Shown piece by piece: positions 1 to 7,644 of a DNA stretch of 64,000 nt. Under the pieces are notes generated by a model. It did no database searches, had not been told where the DNA came from, and worked only from the letters and a program-made list of their open reading frames with translations. Within the stretch, counting starts at the first letter, position 1; each line of letters opens with the position of its first letter. The DNA is from Paracoccaceae bacterium (lineage in GTDB: Bacteria > Pseudomonadota > Alphaproteobacteria > Rhodobacterales > Rhodobacteraceae). The position numbers and the translations under genes are program-made. Location: contig JAFIEO010000077.1 of NCBI GenBank assembly GCA_020832445.1, forward strand, positions 22,855 to 86,854, written 5' to 3'.

Positions 1-1
1 G

Positions 2-37
2 CGACGCGCTGTGAAGTGGTTCAAGGACAACTGGTAG
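2..37 (+). CDS. ftsA: FtsA cell division protein, C-terminal fragment (5' end outside window)
   Basis: The window opens inside a reading frame that ends at TAG 35-37 and encodes only RRAVKWFKDNW. A short basic and aromatic C-terminal helix is what FtsA uses to bind the membrane and anchor FtsZ. The gene directly upstream of ftsZ in alphaproteobacteria is normally ftsA, so the assignment rests on synteny plus the amphipathic look of the last 11 residues. Nothing else of the gene is visible, so this is an inference. Confidence 0.55.
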   Translation, partial: RRAVKWFKDNW

Positions 38-70
38 GCGCTATATGTGTCGTGTTTGTGGAAATGCAGC

Positions 71-151
71 GAATCAGAATGAAAAAATTGCCATATTTGG
101 TGCGGAAATGTGACTTTTTTAATGACCTAGAGGCCGAAGCACTGTAGATTC
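71..151. promoter_or_regulatory. ftsZ upstream region with two GANTC (CcrM-type) sites
   Basis: The 182-bp gap between the ftsA stop and the ftsZ start contains GAATC at 71-75 and GATTC at 147-151. Both match GANTC, the target of the cell-cycle DNA methyltransferase CcrM of alphaproteobacteria. In Caulobacter the ftsZ promoter is known to respond to CcrM methylation. That the same holds here is inference; two sites in a short gap could be chance. Confidence 0.35.
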
Positions 152-219
152 AAGCAAAACCAGCACCCTGACGCGGGACATTGGCGGGCAGGGTTCGGAA
201 AAAACGAGGCGGAGTGATC

Positions 220-1995
220 ATGGCATTGAATTTTGTAGAAGCTGATACCCATCAGGAACTGGCCCCCAGAATTACCGTGTTCGGTGTGGGTGGCGCAGGT
301 GGGAATGCGGTCAATAACATGATCGACAAACAGTTGGAGGGGGTCGACTTTGTCGTCGCCAATACCGACGCGCAGGCGCTTCAGCAAAGCAAGGCGCCGG
401 GCCGTATTCAGATGGGTGTCAAGATTACCGAAGGGCTGGGCGCTGGCGCGCGGCCTTCGGTCGGTTGCGCCGCCGCGGAAGAAACCATCGAGGAAATCAT
501 CGACCATCTTGCAGGGTCGCATATGTGCTTTATCACCGCTGGCATGGGCGGCGGCACCGGCACAGGTGCGGCGCCGATCATCGCGCAGGCCGCGCGTGAA
601 CTGGGTGTCCTGACCGTTGGCGTGGTGACCAAGCCCTTCCAGTTTGAAGGTGCCAAGCGCATGCGTCAGGCCGAAGAAGGTGTCGAGGCGCTGCAAAAGG
701 TTGTCGATACGCTGATCATCATTCCGAACCAGAACCTGTTCCGGCTGGCGAATGAGAAAACCACCTTCACCGAAGCCTTCGCCATGGCGGATGACGTGCT
801 GTATCAGGGCGTCAAGGGCGTGACGGACCTGATGGTGCGCCCCGGCCTGATCAACCTGGACTTTGCCGATGTTCGCGCCGTGATGGACGAAATGGGCAAA
901 GCCATGATGGGAACGGGCGAGGCGACAGGCGAAGATCGCGCCGTTCAGGCCGCAGAAAAAGCGATTGCCAACCCGCTGCTGGACGAAATCAGCCTGCATG
1001 GGGCACGCGGTGTGTTGATCAACATCACCGGTGGCTATGACCTGACATTGTTCGAACTGGACGAAGCCGCAAACCGCATTCGCGAAAAGGTCGACCCGGA
1101 GGCGAACATCATCGTCGGCTCCACGCTGGACCCTGCAATGGAAGGCGCATTGCGTGTGTCGGTTGTGGCAACTGGTATTGATGCGGTGCAAAATACCCAA
1201 GCTGAAGACCTGCCGCGCCGCAGCCTGTCGACGCCGGTTCCTGCGCCTGAACGCGCAGCACGCCCAAGCGAACCTGCGCCACAACCAGTTGAACAGCAGC
1301 CTGCACCGATGAGCGCGCAGGCCCCTGCACATCCGCAACCGCAGCATTACCAGCCCCAGCATCAGCCGCAATACCAGCCACAGCGTATGGAAAGCCCCGC
1401 TGCCCGTTCCGAGCCCGAGCAGCAGAACCTGTTCGCGCGGGAAGCTGCGCGCCCTGCGAACCCGGAACCTGCACAAGCCCCGCGCTACGAGCAGCACAAC
1501 CCATACCCGCAGGATATGGCACCCCAGCATCCACATCATGCGGCGCATGACAGACGTGACGCGCAACATTATAATGAACAGATGCATGACGACGGGTTTG
1601 ACATCGACTCCGTCTTTGATAATGGTCAGAACAACCATCCTTCTGCCCAGTTCACCGCCCCGCGCCGCCCGACACCGGGCACCCCCTCGCCAGAAACGCT
1701 GGCGCGTTTGCAGCGTGCCGTTCAAAAGGGACCGGAGCATGGGGGCGCACCGCGTGCACGCCCTGTTGCGCCATCAGCCCCCGCCGCGCCTGCACCAGAG
1801 GCAGACCGTGGCGGATCGCGTTTCGGGATCGGGTCGCTGATCAGCCGTATGGCCGGGCATGGAAATGAAGGTGCGGCCACCAATGCACAGCGCCGTGTCT
1901 CTCCGCCGATGCATCAGTATGATGAAGAGCAAGCACCATCGGCATCTGACGAAAGAATTGAAATTCCGGCATTCCTGCGTCGTCAGGCGAATTAA
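220..1995 (+). CDS. ftsZ: Cell division protein FtsZ
   Basis: Tubulin-like GTPase that assembles the Z ring at midcell. The 591-residue product has the nucleotide-binding GGAGGNAV segment near residues 23-30 and the tubulin signature [10 protein letters not shown] near 109-118. After the globular part (to about residue 325) comes a very long linker rich in Pro, Gln and His (about 330-560), then a conserved [11 protein letters not shown] patch and the terminal peptide [12 protein letters not shown] that binds FtsA and other partners. Long linkers are usual in alphaproteobacteria, though this one is at the long end. ATG 220 was chosen because GAGGCGGAG lies just upstream; an in-frame TTG at 181 has no such site. 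The gene follows ftsA and ends with a clear terminator. Confidence 0.97.
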   Translation: MALNFVEADTHQELAPRITVFGVGGAGGNAVNNMIDKQLEGVDFVVANTDAQALQQSKAPGRIQMGVKITEGLGAGARPSVGCAAAEETIEEIIDHLAGSHMCFITAGMGGGTGTGAAPIIAQAARELGVLTVGVVTKPFQFEGAKRMRQAEEGVEALQKVVDTLIIIPNQNLFRLANEKTTFTEAFAMADDVLYQGVKGVTDLMVRPGLINLDFADVRAVMDEMGKAMMGTGEATGEDRAVQAAEKAIANPLLDEISLHGARGVLINITGGYDLTLFELDEAANRIREKVDPEANIIVGSTLDPAMEGALRVSVVATGIDAVQNTQAEDLPRRSLSTPVPAPERAARPSEPAPQPVEQQPAPMSAQAPAHPQPQHYQPQHQPQYQPQRMESPAARSEPEQQNLFAREAARPANPEPAQAPRYEQHNPYPQDMAPQHPHHAAHDRRDAQHYNEQMHDDGFDIDSVFDNGQNNHPSAQFTAPRRPTPGTPSPETLARLQRAVQKGPEHGGAPRARPVAPSAPAAPAPEADRGGSRFGIGSLISRMAGHGNEGAATNAQRRVSPPMHQYDEEQAPSASDERIEIPAFLRRQAN

Positions 1996-2025
1996 TCCGG
2001 TAACGTCTTAGTCAGTGTGTTTTTG

Positions 2026-2051
2026 AAAAGGCCGGCATTGCCGGCCTTTTT
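2026..2051 (+). terminator. Rho-independent terminator after ftsZ
   Basis: A perfect 11-bp stem (arms 2026-2036 and 2040-2050, loop ATT) whose descending arm runs into TTTTT. It begins 31 bases after the ftsZ stop and separates ftsZ from lpxC. Confidence 0.85.
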
Positions 2052-2228
2052 CTTGTTTAAAAACAGTGTGATAAACGCGCCTATTTTAAATCTACAGGAA
2101 CCCGCCGAAAGTAGCGGGGATTGTTACAAAGGGTCACAATCTGTGAATTGCACCTTTGGCACCCTAGGGGTTAGTTAAGGGCAAGCATTGTTAAGGTGCA
2201 ATAAATTGCGGAAAGAGTGGCGGACAGT

Positions 2229-3149
2229 ATGCAACAAACGATAGCGAACCAAATCAGTATCGCTGGAACAGGGCTTCATAGCGGGGCGCCTGTGCGTTTG
2301 AATTTATGCCCCGCAGGTGCGGATCACGGCCTTCAGTTCGTTCGTGTGGATATCACACAAGGTGATAATGTCATCGCGGTCGGGCCGGAAAACTGGGTCG
2401 AGGCCAGCCTGTGCACGGTACTGCGCAATGATGCCGGTGCAAGTGTCAGCACAATCGAGCATTTGATGGCCGCGCTGCATGGCTGTGGTGTTCACAATTT
2501 GCGTATTGAAATTGACGGCCCTGAAGTGCCCATTCTGGATGGCAGCGCCGCGCCATTCGTTGCGCGCATTCTGGCCGCAGGTCTGGCGCAGTGCGATGCG
2601 CCGGTTCGGGTTCTGCGCGTCTTGCGCCCCGTGAGTGTGGAACGCGATGGCGCGCGTGCCAGCCTGTCGCCTGCTGACGGTCTGGAACTGGCATTCGAGA
2701 TTGATTTTGCCGACAAGGCGATCGGTCATCAAAGCCGGTCACTGGAAATGTATAATGGTGCATTTTTGCGCGAACTTAGCGATTGCCGCACATTTTGCAT
2801 GCGTGCAGATGTCGAAGTGATGCAGGCCAACGGTCTGGCGCTTGGCGGCACATTGGACAACGCTGTTGTTTTCGACGGCGGCACCGTTCTGACACCGGGT
2901 GGTTTGCGCCGCGCGGATGAACCGGTGCGCCACAAGATGCTGGATGCAATGGGTGATCTGTATGTGGCCGGCCATTCCATCATAGGTCGCTATGAAGGCG
3001 TGAAAGCGGGACATGCGCTTACGGGTCAGTTGCTTCAGACGCTGTTTTCTGACCCCGAAAACTACGAAATTGTCCCTTGCGAGGCGCATAATATCGCGCG
3101 TCTGCCCGGTGCAAACCTGAGTATCAAGGATATGCAGTTATCTGCATGA
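2229..3149 (+). CDS. lpxC: UDP-3-O-acyl-N-acetylglucosamine deacetylase LpxC
   Basis: Zn-dependent amidase performing the committed step of lipid A synthesis in the cytoplasm. The N-terminus (MQQTIANQISIAGTGLHSG) and the metal and catalytic motifs are typical: TIEHLM with the first His near residue 78, HKMLDAMGDL near 235-244, and the late catalytic His in KAGH near 262. The product from ATG 2229 is 306 residues, the usual family length. GTG 2217 would add four residues, but GGAAAGAG at 2210-2217 sits on that codon and is better spaced for 2229. The gene stands alone after the ftsZ terminator. Confidence 0.95.
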   Translation: MQQTIANQISIAGTGLHSGAPVRLNLCPAGADHGLQFVRVDITQGDNVIAVGPENWVEASLCTVLRNDAGASVSTIEHLMAALHGCGVHNLRIEIDGPEVPILDGSAAPFVARILAAGLAQCDAPVRVLRVLRPVSVERDGARASLSPADGLELAFEIDFADKAIGHQSRSLEMYNGAFLRELSDCRTFCMRADVEVMQANGLALGGTLDNAVVFDGGTVLTPGGLRRADEPVRHKMLDAMGDLYVAGHSIIGRYEGVKAGHALTGQLLQTLFSDPENYEIVPCEAHNIARLPGANLSIKDMQLSA

Positions 3150-3184
3150 CCTTTCAGGGTCGTGCGGGTGGCGAATGGGCAAAA

Positions 3185-3208
3185 AGGCGTTTTGCGCCTC
3201 AGTTTTTT
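3185..3208 (+). terminator. Possible weak terminator after lpxC
   Basis: A short stem AGGCG/CGCCT (3185-3189 and 3195-3199) is followed within three bases by TTTTTT (3203-3208). The stem is only 5 bp, so termination may be partial and bamD may still be reached by read-through. Confidence 0.4.
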
Positions 3209-3255
3209 ATGTGCTAGGACAAAGGCACTCTTTGATGGGATGGGGTAGTGCCAAG

Positions 3256-4098
3256 ATGATTTCGCGGGCAAGCTTTCGGGGTTTTGCAATAGGTATTGCA
3301 GTTTTGGCAGCGCTAGGGGCTTGCAACCGCAATACCGGCCCTGACGAATCATTGTCCGGCTTCACCGCCGAGGAAATCTACCAGCGTGGCGAGTATGAGT
3401 TGGAAACCTCTCGCAGGGTGTCAGGCTCGTTGCGTTATTTTCAGGAAATTGAGCGCCTGTATCCCTATACAGAATGGGCGCGGCGGGCGTTGATCATGCA
3501 GGCTTATGGCCATCACCGCGCGCGCGAATATGAAGAAAGCCGCGCTGCCGCCCAACGTTTTCTGGATATGTATCCCAATGATGAAGAAGCGCCCTATGCC
3601 GCATATCTGCTGGCATTGTCTTTCTATGATCAGGTCGATGAGGTTGGCCGTGATCAGGGTGTCACCTTTCAGGCCCTGCAACACCTGCGCCGCGTGATCG
3701 AGGATTATCCCGATACGGATTATGCCCGTTCTGCGGTGCTGAAGTTTGAACTGGCGTTTGACCATCTTGCCGCCAAGGAAATGGAAATCGGGCGGTATTA
3801 CCTGAAACGCGGAAATTATAACGCGGCGATCAACCGCTTCCGTGTCGTGGTCGAGGACTTCCAGACATCGACCCACACACCAGAAGCCCTGCATCGTCTG
3901 ACCGAGGCGTATTTGTCCCTTGGCCTGCGCGGCGAAGCGCAAACCGCGGCGGCGATCCTTGGGTATAACTTCGAAGCCAACCCATTCTACCAAGACAGCT
4001 TTGCACTGCTGACAGGGCAAGGGCTGCAACCTGCGGATAGTGGCGAAGGCTGGCTAAGCCGGATTTACCGTCAGGCGGTTCGCGGGGAATGGATCTGA
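3256..4098 (+). CDS. bamD: Outer membrane protein assembly factor BamD
   Basis: Lipoprotein component of the BAM complex that folds beta-barrel proteins into the outer membrane, partner of BamA (encoded at 29.1 kb). The start at ATG 3256 gives a lipoprotein signal with lipobox LGAC (Cys23), followed by TPR-like helical repeats: an EEIYQRGEYEL first repeat, then YPYTEWARRALIMQAY and YPNDEEAPYAAYLLALSFYD. The 280-residue length fits the family. Upstream in-frame starts (ATG 3235, ATG 3175) would put extra residues before the signal peptide and are less likely. It lies between lpxC and recN, the usual alphaproteobacterial order. Confidence 0.93.
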   Translation: MISRASFRGFAIGIAVLAALGACNRNTGPDESLSGFTAEEIYQRGEYELETSRRVSGSLRYFQEIERLYPYTEWARRALIMQAYGHHRAREYEESRAAAQRFLDMYPNDEEAPYAAYLLALSFYDQVDEVGRDQGVTFQALQHLRRVIEDYPDTDYARSAVLKFELAFDHLAAKEMEIGRYYLKRGNYNAAINRFRVVVEDFQTSTHTPEALHRLTEAYLSLGLRGEAQTAAAILGYNFEANPFYQDSFALLTGQGLQPADSGEGWLSRIYRQAVRGEWI

Positions 4099-4132
4099 TA
4101 CAGCCCATGTCAGTTCAGGACTAGGGGCGCGT

Positions 4133-5788
4133 ATGCTGCTGTCACTTGATATTCGGGACATGTTGATCATTGACCGGCTTGAACTTGTGTTCCAGCCCGG
4201 TCTGAACGTGCTGACCGGCGAAACGGGTGCGGGTAAATCCATATTGCTGGACAGTCTGGGCTTTGTTCTTGGCTGGCGCGGGCGGGCTGATCTGGTGCGC
4301 CAAGGCGCCGATCAGGGCGAAGTGGTCGCCGAATTTGCGATAGGTCCCGACCATCCCGCACAGGCCATTCTGGCAGAAGCGGGATTCGAGCCATCCGATA
4401 CGCTGTTGCTGCGGCGCGTCAATGCCCGCGACGGACGCAAGACCGCGTGGGTGAACGACCGCCGTGCATCCGGCGAGGTGCTGCGCGCCCTGTCCGAAAC
4501 GCTGGTCGAACTGCATGGCCAGCAGGATGATCGCGGGCTATTAAACCCGCGCGGACACCGCGACTTGCTGGATGCCTATGCAGGTGTGTCCGACCAGATT
4601 GCCGCGACGCGCCGTGCATGGAGCATATTGCGCAAAGCCCGCAAAGCCCGCGAAACCGAAGCCGCGCGTTTGGCCGAAGTCGCGGCCGAGGAAGATTTCC
4701 TGCGCCATGCTGTTGCAGAACTGGATGCGCTTGAACCCGAACCGGGTGAAGAAGCGACACTGGATTCCCGCCGCCGCCTGATGCAGGCCGCACAGAAGCT
4801 GAAAGGCGACGTAGCCCGCGCCCTTGCCGCCCTGTCAGGGGAGGGCGCAGAGCGAATGCTGGTCGATGCGACGCGCTGGCTTGAAGGGGCAGCAGACGAA
4901 GTTGAAGGCCGCCTTGATGCCCCGCTTGAGGCACTTGGCCGCGCCATGGATGCCTTGGGAGAGGCGCAGAACGGCATCGAAAGTTGCCTTGACGCACTGG
5001 ACATCAACCCGTCGGAACTGGAAGCAGTCGAAGAACGGTTGTTTGGTCTGCGCGGTCTGGCGCGCAAGCATTCGGTATTGCCTGACGATCTGGGGGATTT
5101 TGCCGCCACACTGCGCCAGCGGCTGGAAGCGCTGGACAATGGCGCGCGCCAGATGGCGGATATGGCCCGCGCCGAAGAAGATGCGCGCGCCGCCTATGAT
5201 GAGGCAGCCCGCGCGTTGAGTGCGGCCCGCACAGCGGCTGCGGTAAGCCTTGATACGGACATGGCGCGCGAACTGGCACCGCTGAAGCTGGACCGCGCGG
5301 TGTTCACGACAGTGATGAGTGTCGATGAACCCGGCCCCGACGGAGTCGATTCTGTAAGCTTTGAAGTGGCGACCAACCCCGGCGCACCGGCTGGTCCTTT
5401 GTCGCGAATTGCCTCTGGCGGGGAATTGTCACGCTTTTTGTTGGCATTGAAGGTCTGTCTGGTGCGCGGCGTGTCCGGCATCACCATGATCTTCGATGAA
5501 ATTGATCGCGGCGTGGGCGGGGCTACTGCCGATGCTGTCGGGCGCAGGTTGCGGGCCTTGGCGCAGGGGGCGCAAGTGCTGGTTGTTACGCATTCCCCGC
5601 AGGTTGCCGCCCTTGGTGCCCATCATTGGCGCGTTGAAAAGCAGGTTCGCAATGACATCACGTTGTCGCGCGTTGTGCCGCTTTCCGCCGATGACCGCGT
5701 GCAAGAGATTGCAAGAATGCTGTCGGGTGATACCATCACCCAAGCAGCCCGCGCAGCAGCAGAAGATTTGTTGCACGCTGGCACCTGA
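4133..5788 (+). CDS. recN: DNA repair protein RecN
   Basis: SMC-like ATPase involved in double-strand break repair. Walker A GETGAGKS is at residues 29-36. The middle is a long Ala/Glu/Arg-rich coiled coil (about 160-380). The ABC signature SGGELSRFLLAL lies near 425 and Walker B IFDEIDRGVGG near 450, followed by the VVTHSPQVAALG switch segment. At 551 residues it is full length. It begins 34 bases after the bamD stop and is probably co-transcribed with it. Confidence 0.96.
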   Translation: MLLSLDIRDMLIIDRLELVFQPGLNVLTGETGAGKSILLDSLGFVLGWRGRADLVRQGADQGEVVAEFAIGPDHPAQAILAEAGFEPSDTLLLRRVNARDGRKTAWVNDRRASGEVLRALSETLVELHGQQDDRGLLNPRGHRDLLDAYAGVSDQIAATRRAWSILRKARKARETEAARLAEVAAEEDFLRHAVAELDALEPEPGEEATLDSRRRLMQAAQKLKGDVARALAALSGEGAERMLVDATRWLEGAADEVEGRLDAPLEALGRAMDALGEAQNGIESCLDALDINPSELEAVEERLFGLRGLARKHSVLPDDLGDFAATLRQRLEALDNGARQMADMARAEEDARAAYDEAARALSAARTAAAVSLDTDMARELAPLKLDRAVFTTVMSVDEPGPDGVDSVSFEVATNPGAPAGPLSRIASGGELSRFLLALKVCLVRGVSGITMIFDEIDRGVGGATADAVGRRLRALAQGAQVLVVTHSPQVAALGAHHWRVEKQVRNDITLSRVVPLSADDRVQEIARMLSGDTITQAARAAAEDLLHAGT

Positions 5789-5807
5789 CAGAAGTTGGAG
5801 CAGTAGT

Positions 5808-6182
5808 ATGACACAAGCACGGTTTCAACGTATCTCCCGCACCGCTGGGGGCATTGCGTTGGTTTTCGTTTTGGCCGGATGTCTGGGCGCACCCATGGCA
5901 ACTGGCCCGAACAGGGTCATTCCCGCCCCCACAACGACCCCGCAATCCGGCACCCAGCCCATGGACACCACGGCCACATCAAGCGCAGAGCGGGCCTGTA
6001 TAGCCGCAGGTCAGGAACGTGGCCTTGATGTTCAAGGGGTCGCCGGATCGCGCAGCGTAACAGGTTCCGACGGGCAGGACGCCCGCGATGTGATGCTGCG
6101 GGTAAGCCGCAGCGGCTCGCAGATCGAAGTGCGCTGCAATTATCAGACCGCCACAGGAATGGCGCGGATCATGCTGATCTAG
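5808..6182 (+). CDS. Small putative lipoprotein of unknown function
   Basis: A 124-residue protein with a basic start and hydrophobic stretch ending in lipobox LAGC (Cys25), so probably a lipidated envelope protein. A low-complexity Pro/Thr linker (about residues 30-55) leads into a compact C-terminal domain with two Cys (in RACIAAG and VRCNYQ) that could form a disulfide. It starts 19 bases after recN with GGAG at 5797-5800, so it probably shares its transcript. I do not recognise the domain; similar secreted stubs are common in Rhodobacterales. An in-frame upstream extension overlaps recN and was rejected. Confidence 0.75.
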   Translation: MTQARFQRISRTAGGIALVFVLAGCLGAPMATGPNRVIPAPTTTPQSGTQPMDTTATSSAERACIAAGQERGLDVQGVAGSRSVTGSDGQDARDVMLRVSRSGSQIEVRCNYQTATGMARIMLI

Positions 6183-6198
6183 GCCAGACAAGATCAAT

Positions 6199-6235
6199 CC
6201 CACAAGGTCAGGCCGGACTGGTCTGTCCTTGTGGG
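6199..6235. terminator. Inverted repeat between convergent genes, possible bidirectional terminator
   Basis: Arms CCCACAAGG (6199-6207) and CCTTGTGGG (6227-6235) extend inward through CAGGCC/GGTCTG, giving a long imperfect hairpin. It lies exactly in the gap between the plus-strand lipoprotein gene and the minus-strand DUF6324 gene. There is no T tract on either side, so an intrinsic terminator function is only inferred from position. Confidence 0.4.
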
Positions 6236-6267
6236 GTGTCCATCACAGATGCGCGGCTTTGGCGGTG

Positions 6268-6477
6268 TTATTTTTTCTTTGACTTCGCGGCCTCGGCCAT
6301 TTTGCGTGCGCCCGCGGCTGCGGTGCGCAGTTCCTGTGCGATTTCCTCGGCCTCTTCAGGGTCGAAATCCAGCGGCAGGTCGATGCCATCACCCGCAACA
6401 TAGATGCGGACCATTCCCATGGTGGTTGGACCGATTTGCAGATTCGCGGAAATATCGCTTTCGGAATTGATTCCCAT
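6268..6477 (-). CDS. DUF6324 family protein
   Basis: A 69-residue acidic protein beginning MGINSESDISANLQIGP, with a central DFDPEEAEEIAQEL helix and a lysine-rich tail (KSKKK). I recognise it as the small conserved Rhodobacterales family called DUF6324; no function is known. There is no signal peptide or membrane segment, so it is probably cytoplasmic. ATG 6477 was chosen over GTG 6486 because AAGGGGTG is spaced correctly for 6477 and the family starts with MGINSES. Confidence 0.8.
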   Translation of the reverse strand: MGINSESDISANLQIGPTTMGMVRIYVAGDGIDLPLDFDPEEAEEIAQELRTAAAGARKMAEAAKSKKK

Positions 6478-6642
6478 TTTGCACACCCCTTGGTTTATGC
6501 CTGATCCTGAAGCCAGACTGTCAGCACTAAAGACACCGGCGGTGCCCTGTTCCGTAGCCTGCGAACCCTATCGGATGGTCAGACAGAACGGCGTAAGGGT
6601 TGCGATACGCGCAGTGCGTGGGTTTTTCAAGCACATGACCTA

Positions 6643-6671
6643 TTGCATTCGCGCGCCAGCGGCGCTAAATC
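6643..6671 (+). promoter_or_regulatory. Putative sigma-70 promoter of tRNA-His
   Basis: TTGCAT (6643-6648) and TAAATC (6666-6671) are separated by 17 bases and end 9 bases before the tRNA, so transcription would begin almost at the mature 5' end. The -10 box is imperfect. Confidence 0.4.
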
Positions 6672-6680
6672 GCCCACAGT

Positions 6681-6757
6681 GCCGCCTTAGCTCAGTTGGT
6701 TAGAGCGCTGGATTGTGGATCCAGAGGTCCCCCGTTCAAGCCGGGGAGGCGGTACCA
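6681..6757 (+). tRNA. tRNA-His (anticodon GTG)
   Basis: A complete cloverleaf of 77 bases with encoded CCA. The acceptor stem is GCCGCCT with AGGCGGT; the anticodon stem is CTGGA/TCCAG (6708-6712 and 6720-6724) with loop TTGTGGA and anticodon GTG at 6715-6717; the T stem is CCCCG/CGGGG. Base 73 is A and the base before the acceptor stem is T, so the universal G-1 of tRNA-His is not encoded. This matches the reported alphaproteobacterial clade whose tRNA-His lost G-1 together with a co-adapted HisRS. Confidence 0.95.
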
Positions 6758-6818
6758 TACCCCCCTATACGTATCGGCCCGCATATTGTGTTTGGGCAGT
6801 TCCGCACAGCTTGTGTTT

Positions 6819-7487
6819 ATGCGGCGTGGCGCGTATGTCGCAAAGTTGTTGTTTCTGAACAATAAGGTTTGCGCCTTGTATGCTACTGCCCGCCATGTCC
6901 TGCCCCATGCGCCCAAAGGGGCAGCAATCGGCCTGTTCGGGGGGTCGTTCGACCCTGCACATGACGGGCATGCCCATGTCACGCGGCATGCCCTGCGCGC
7001 CTTTGGCCTGGACCGGATGTGGTGGCTTGTGTCACCCGGCAACCCGCTGAAGGCCAATGGCCCCGCGCCAATGGTCCAACGGGTGGCGCGTGCGAAGGCG
7101 TTGATCTCGCATCCGCGCGTCGTGGTCACCACCGCCGAAGCGCAATTGGGAACCCGCTATACCGCCGATACCTTGCGCCGCCTGATGCAGCTGTATCCGG
7201 ACCGCAGATTTGTCTGGATTATGGGCGCGGATAATCTGGCAGGGTTTCACCATTGGGAAAACTGGCGCTGGATTATGGAAACGGTGCCAGTGGCAGTGAT
7301 TGCGCGCCCCGGCCAGCAGCGCCGCGCCCTGTCATCTGTTGCGGCGCGCGCTTATGCGAAGAATCGTATCCTGCCTGCACGCGCAATGACGCTGGCATCC
7401 ATACCCGCCCCTGCATGGTGCTACATTACAATTCCCATGCGCGATATTTCGTCGACGCAATTGCGGGCCGCCGGATTCTGGGCCTAG
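6819..7487 (+). CDS. nadD: Nicotinate-nucleotide adenylyltransferase NadD
   Basis: Transfers AMP to nicotinate mononucleotide in NAD synthesis. The nucleotidyltransferase fold is shown by GLFGGSFDPAHDGHAHV with the (H/D)GH motif, WWLVSPGNPLK, the MGADNLAGFHHW segment, and the C-terminal ISSTQLR motif. ATG 6819 gives 222 residues, but the region before GLFGGSFDP is poorly conserved and has no clear ribosome site. TTG 6876, with AAGG about ten bases upstream, would give a more typical 203 residues. The gene follows tRNA-His; the rsfS and rlmH genes that often follow nadD in this order are not here. Confidence 0.92.
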   Translation: MRRGAYVAKLLFLNNKVCALYATARHVLPHAPKGAAIGLFGGSFDPAHDGHAHVTRHALRAFGLDRMWWLVSPGNPLKANGPAPMVQRVARAKALISHPRVVVTTAEAQLGTRYTADTLRRLMQLYPDRRFVWIMGADNLAGFHHWENWRWIMETVPVAVIARPGQQRRALSSVAARAYAKNRILPARAMTLASIPAPAWCYITIPMRDISSTQLRAAGFWA

Positions 7488-7503
7488 TCGATTGTTGCCA
7501 ATT

Positions 7504-7522
7504 ACAAAACACTTTGTTTTGT
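7504..7522. repeat. Perfect 8-bp AT-rich inverted repeat
   Basis: ACAAAACA (7504-7511), loop CTT, TGTTTTGT (7515-7522), in the 157-base gap between nadD and dacB. There is no T tract after it, so it looks more like an operator or attenuating hairpin than a terminator. Confidence 0.5.
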
Positions 7523-7644
7523 GGGCGATAGCGCAGGTAATTTCTTTATTTTGCGTGTAAATATTGGTTAAGCTGCATCATTGCGTGCAGAACATGGATG
7601 TCTGCGCAGGGTGGAATTGTCTGTGCTGTGTAACAGGGAAAAAT

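Noticed and set aside
127..1740. 537-codon open frame on the minus strand across ftsZ
   Set aside because: Antisense to an unmistakable ftsZ; composition (Arg, His, Cys rich) is that of a GC-driven shadow frame, and there is no domain or ribosome site.
2174..2196. Two GTTAAGG repeats before lpxC considered as a CtrA site
   Set aside because: The TTAA half-sites are 12 bases apart, not the 7-base spacing of CtrA boxes.
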